NCBI GenBank assembly: GCA_030591285.1
Contig: JAUVBH010000034.1
Coordinates: 1 to 10,077, forward strand
Length of the DNA stretch: 10,077 nucleotides
Source: Thermoplasmatota archaeon
GTDB lineage: Archaea > Thermoplasmatota > Penumbrarchaeia > Penumbrarchaeales > Penumbrarchaeaceae
Direction: 5' to 3'
Part shown: positions 7,642-10,077 of the stretch, piece after piece
Position numbering within the stretch: position 1 is the stretch's first letter
How the letters are laid out: each line of letters starts with the position of its first letter
Program-made: the position numbers and the translations under genes
Notes under the pieces: generated by a model
What the model saw: the letters and a program-made list of their open reading frames with translations, nothing else
The model's database searches: none
What the model was told of the DNA's origin: nothing

Positions 7642-8711
7642 TGACCCCCCTCCCTCAACACAGCCTTGACCACCTCATCGGCTCTCCAAGCTCTACTCCA
7701 ATCCAGATAGACAAATCCATTGATCCTTGAGATGGCCTCTATTTCCGGGTCCCATATTTTTGAGATGATTACCCCGAGGGCATCTTTTCTATGTTCCAGC
7801 ACTCTCAGAAAAGAGCTCAGTTCTTCAGGATCATCCAGGACCTTGAAGAACAGTGCAGGACCTGTCATTCCAACATAGAAGAACTGATTTACGTCAGGTC
7901 TTGAGAAAACGCTATCCTTTCTATATCCAAGAGCAACAAGTTTCTTTGACAGGTCCCGTAGCAGCACTTTCGGATCATCCTGGTGTCTTACCTGGGTATT
8001 CATCGTTTGGGAAGGTGCCGCCATCTTCGGTTTCTTCGGTGCCTCGGATCGACCTTCACTACCATCCTTTGACAACATGCTGGTAAAACTCTTGCTCTTT
8101 GTCAGACCTTTCTGGACCGGATCCTTCGCCAGTGTGGGCCCTTGACGCAGACCCTGCATTGCCTCGTCTGCGATCTTTTCAAAAGTGGCTTTGGACATCT
8201 TTCTGTAGCCATCGTCGAAAATGAGATAGATAACATCCCCTTCGCTGGGCAGATCAACCTTGATCAGGTCCAATCCTACGGAGCTATCTGTCCTGTTAAC
8301 AGAACCATCCAATTTTATAGCTGTTCTGTACAAATCGAGGATGTCGTTCTCTTCTGTGAAGACCAGGGGTTCCATTTGTGTCCTGAGCTTCCCCTTCAAT
8401 TCCTGGTAAAGACGCTCATCATCTTTTTTCTTGACATCCATCTTGGGACCAAGAATGGAACCTGGTGTCAATTCGTATTCCTTATCGGATAGAATGAGTA
8501 CCTTGTCGATATCATCCAGCGTCTCTTCCTCAAGGAACTCTGAAAGGTATTCAAGGGACTGGAGCAGGTCGATCTTGTCTCCCGGTACTCTGAACGCAAG
8601 GAGTCCATGATCTCCTTCAACCATGCGCGTGTAGGCGAAATCCTCCATCTTGGCCCTCAATCGGAAAACAGTATCCTCCGATGGGAAATCATCAACCGGT
8701 TGAATGGTCAT
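7638..8711 (-). CDS. Unrecognised 357-residue protein, co-transcribed upstream of radB
   Basis: I do not recognise a family. Three parts are visible. Residues 1-185 are a mixed alpha/beta acidic domain with predicted strands such as DKVLILSD (70-76) and DVIYLIFDDGY (159-169). Residues about 186-245 form a Lys/Ser/Pro/Gln-rich, probably disordered linker. Residues 246-357 form a compact C-terminal domain with helix LLRDLSKKLVALGY, strands QFFYVG and ALFFKV, then ALGVIISKIW, INGFVYLD and a final helix. That order loosely recalls restriction-endonuclease-like folds, but the catalytic D-(E/Q)-x-K set is not evident, so any nuclease role is speculation. There is no signal peptide or membrane segment, so it is probably cytosolic. 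It overlaps radB by four bases and diverges from argS, which suggests a link to recombination or repair. The ATG at 8711 lacks a good Shine-Dalgarno and no better in-frame start was found nearby. Coding confidence is high; function unknown. Confidence 0.88.
   Translation of the reverse strand: MTIQPVDDFPSEDTVFRLRAKMEDFAYTRMVEGDHGLLAFRVPGDKIDLLQSLEYLSEFLEEETLDDIDKVLILSDKEYELTPGSILGPKMDVKKKDDERLYQELKGKLRTQMEPLVFTEENDILDLYRTAIKLDGSVNRTDSSVGLDLIKVDLPSEGDVIYLIFDDGYRKMSKATFEKIADEAMQGLRQGPTLAKDPVQKGLTKSKSFTSMLSKDGSEGRSEAPKKPKMAAPSQTMNTQVRHQDDPKVLLRDLSKKLVALGYRKDSVFSRPDVNQFFYVGMTGPALFFKVLDDPEELSSFLRVLEHRKDALGVIISKIWDPEIEAISRINGFVYLDWSRAWRADEVVKAVLREGGH
7639..7654 (-). promoter_or_regulatory. Shine-Dalgarno and CTG start of radB, overlapping a slippery G-run
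   Basis: Minus-strand GGGAGG (7654-7649) lies 7 bases before the CTG (7641-7639), the same spacing as at both surface-protein genes. The CTG overlaps the TGA of the preceding gene (stop 7640-7638). Within the run, 7650-7644 reads G GGG GGT in the frame of the upstream gene, which fits the X XXY YYZ pattern for -1 frameshifting and leads into the radB frame. Confidence 0.6.
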
Positions 8712-8782
8712 TTGGTACCAGCATCCTACTTTCCCGATTTGTGGGGATGTAGAAAAAGGTTCCGAAGGTGTTGCTCCTCTGG

Positions 8783-8797
8783 ATAAACATTAAAAAA
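8783..8797 (+). promoter_or_regulatory. Putative TATA-like element of argS in the divergent intergenic region
   Basis: The 105-base gap between the divergent genes (8712-8816) contains one strongly AT-rich block, ATAAACATTAAAAAA. It is centred about 27 bases before the argS ATG, the distance expected for a leaderless archaeal transcript, and no Shine-Dalgarno precedes argS. On the other strand the block lies 72-86 bases from the start at 8711 and could also serve that gene, but this is less clear. Confidence 0.4.
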
Positions 8798-8816
8798 CAG
8801 ATGTATCTACACCATC

Positions 8817-10077
8817 ATGGACCGGCCAAACCCGACCCTATCCTATGAACGGTCGTTCAAGGAAGCTGTGGAAAAAGCTTTCAGGGAGCTTGGAGTGGAG
8901 AGGGCCCCTGTGATCGAGAAGCCAAGATCAGATCAGGCGGATCTTTGCCTCGTGGTTTTCTCGATCCTCAAGGAATTGAAGTTGGCTCCCCAGGCCGCCT
9001 CCGAGAGGATCATGGAGGTCATGGGAGAAGACCCGAAATGGACCTTATCAGCATCTGGGGGCTATCTGAACTGTATCTTTTCACCGGATCAGTATGTAAA
9101 AGAGCTTGGTGATTTCATATGGGTGAAAAGAGATTCTCTTGGTTCCGGAAGCTCAAAGGATACCAAGATCGTTGTGGAACACACCTCTGCAAACCCAAAT
9201 GGACCCTTCCATGTGGGGAGGGCAAGGAACCCGATCATCGGTGATACGCTTGTAAGACTTCTCAGGATGGCTGGGAGTGACGTAGAAGCGCAGTACTGGA
9301 TAAATGACATGGGCAAGCAGGTAATGATCCTTGTTTGGGGTATGAAGAACATTCCAAAGGATGAACTTCCAACCGGAGACCGTGATAAGACCGATCATCA
9401 GCTGGTAAGGTATTACCAGGCAGCCAACGCCAAAATGGAAAAAGATGGAGAGGTGCTAAAAGAGATCAATTCCATTCTCAAGAACTATGAGGAGGCAGTC
9501 AGGGCCGGGGATTGGGATCGGAATATATCAGAACCCGGGAAGGTCCCCATCAAAGCTTCCGATGTGAAGAAGGCCATCAAGGGTGTTCTTGAGGGGATGA
9601 TGGGTTCCCTATCTAGACTTGGAGTGGATTTTGACAGTTTCATATATGAATCCCAGGTGGTGGAGGACCATACTCTCTGGGATGTAATTGATGGGCTTGG
9701 AAAGAGCCCTCTCAGTAGAGATGAGGATGGGGCGAAGTTCCTTGATCTATCCAACCATATCAAAGGCGGGGATGATGACCAGTTCAAAAGAAGGTTCGTT
9801 TACACCCGGGGTGATGGTTCCGCTCTTTACACAACAAGGGACCTTGCATATCATTCCTGGAAGTTGTCAAGGTGTGATCAGGCCATCAATATCCTTGGAG
9901 AGGATCACCGATATCAATCTCAGATGCTTACCCTTGCACTGAATGAACTTGGATCAGAAAAGATCCCGGAAGTGCTATTCTATGCATTTGTCTCGCTTCC
10001 GGATGGCAAGATGTCCACCCGAAGGAACAGGGTGGTCTTCCTTGACGATCTGCTTGATGAAGCTGTTGATAGAGCTA
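8817..10077 (+). CDS. argS: Arginyl-tRNA synthetase, N-terminal 420 residues (runs off the right edge)
   Basis: A class I aminoacyl-tRNA synthetase that charges tRNA-Arg with arginine using ATP in the cytosol. Residues 1-110 are the Add-1-like N-terminal domain that binds the tRNA D-loop. The catalytic Rossmann domain starts at about 117 with VEHTSANPNGPFHVGRARN, where HVGR (132-135) is the HIGH signature, followed by QYWINDMGKQ (159-168). LYTTRDLAY (337-345) and GEDH (361-364) are family signatures, and KMSTR (399-403 region, within LPDGKMSTRRN) takes the place of KMSK, as is usual in ArgS. The anticodon-binding helical domain lies beyond the window; the family's usual length of about 550-600 residues implies 130-180 more. 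The ATG at 8817 is the first in-frame start, has no Shine-Dalgarno and sits about 27 bases after an AT-rich element, pointing to a leaderless message. It is divergent from the radB unit. Confidence 0.96.
   Translation, partial: MDRPNPTLSYERSFKEAVEKAFRELGVERAPVIEKPRSDQADLCLVVFSILKELKLAPQAASERIMEVMGEDPKWTLSASGGYLNCIFSPDQYVKELGDFIWVKRDSLGSGSSKDTKIVVEHTSANPNGPFHVGRARNPIIGDTLVRLLRMAGSDVEAQYWINDMGKQVMILVWGMKNIPKDELPTGDRDKTDHQLVRYYQAANAKMEKDGEVLKEINSILKNYEEAVRAGDWDRNISEPGKVPIKASDVKKAIKGVLEGMMGSLSRLGVDFDSFIYESQVVEDHTLWDVIDGLGKSPLSRDEDGAKFLDLSNHIKGGDDDQFKRRFVYTRGDGSALYTTRDLAYHSWKLSRCDQAINILGEDHRYQSQMLTLALNELGSEKIPEVLFYAFVSLPDGKMSTRRNRVVFLDDLLDEAVDRA

Noticed and set aside
9089..9398. Minus-strand frames of 81-87 codons opposite argS
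   Set aside because: They are antisense to unmistakable ArgS motifs (HVGR, NDMGKQ) and show no coding signals of their own.

Overview
The window looks like chromosomal DNA of a euryarchaeon, and Thermoplasmatota or a related lineage is my best guess. The pointers are a RadB recombinase paralogue (a euryarchaeal family), an archaeal-type arginyl-tRNA synthetase with HVGR and KMST active-site motifs, Shine-Dalgarno sites mixed with apparently leaderless starts, AT-rich TATA-like elements, and a giant exported protein rich in N-glycosylation sequons. No rRNA, tRNA, CRISPR array, insertion sequence or phage gene was seen.

Left two thirds (1-6900, minus strand): two tandem paralogous genes for large secreted or surface proteins. 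The upstream one (1103-6772) is complete, 1889 residues. It has a signal peptide, an N-terminal beta-rich module of about 250 residues, two further beta-sandwich-like domains, then seven copies of a two-domain unit (14 Ig-like domains in strict A-B alternation). It ends with one transmembrane helix and a charged 53-residue tail. A hairpin plus U-tract terminator follows its stop. The next gene (start at 908) runs off the left edge. Its N-terminal module is about 78% identical to that of its neighbour by hand alignment, although the signal peptides have diverged. Both genes share the same Shine-Dalgarno spacing and a common TATA-like octamer.

Middle (6904-8711, minus strand): a two-gene unit, an unrecognised 357-residue protein followed by radB. 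They overlap by four bases (CTGA). RadB has no ATG, GTG or TTG at the position its family fold requires. The only well-placed start is a CTG, seven bases after a strong Shine-Dalgarno sequence. The same G-run also forms a slippery heptamer (G GGG GGT) which, on a -1 shift, would fuse the upstream protein in frame to RadB. This junction is the most unusual spot in the window.

Right end (8817-10077, plus strand): argS, divergent from the radB unit, beginning 106 bases away with no Shine-Dalgarno and an AT-rich element about 27 bases upstream. It is cut off by the window edge. Functionally, the window places a cell-surface protein cluster beside a recombination/repair unit and a housekeeping translation gene. 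I see no sequence evidence that the three groups act together.
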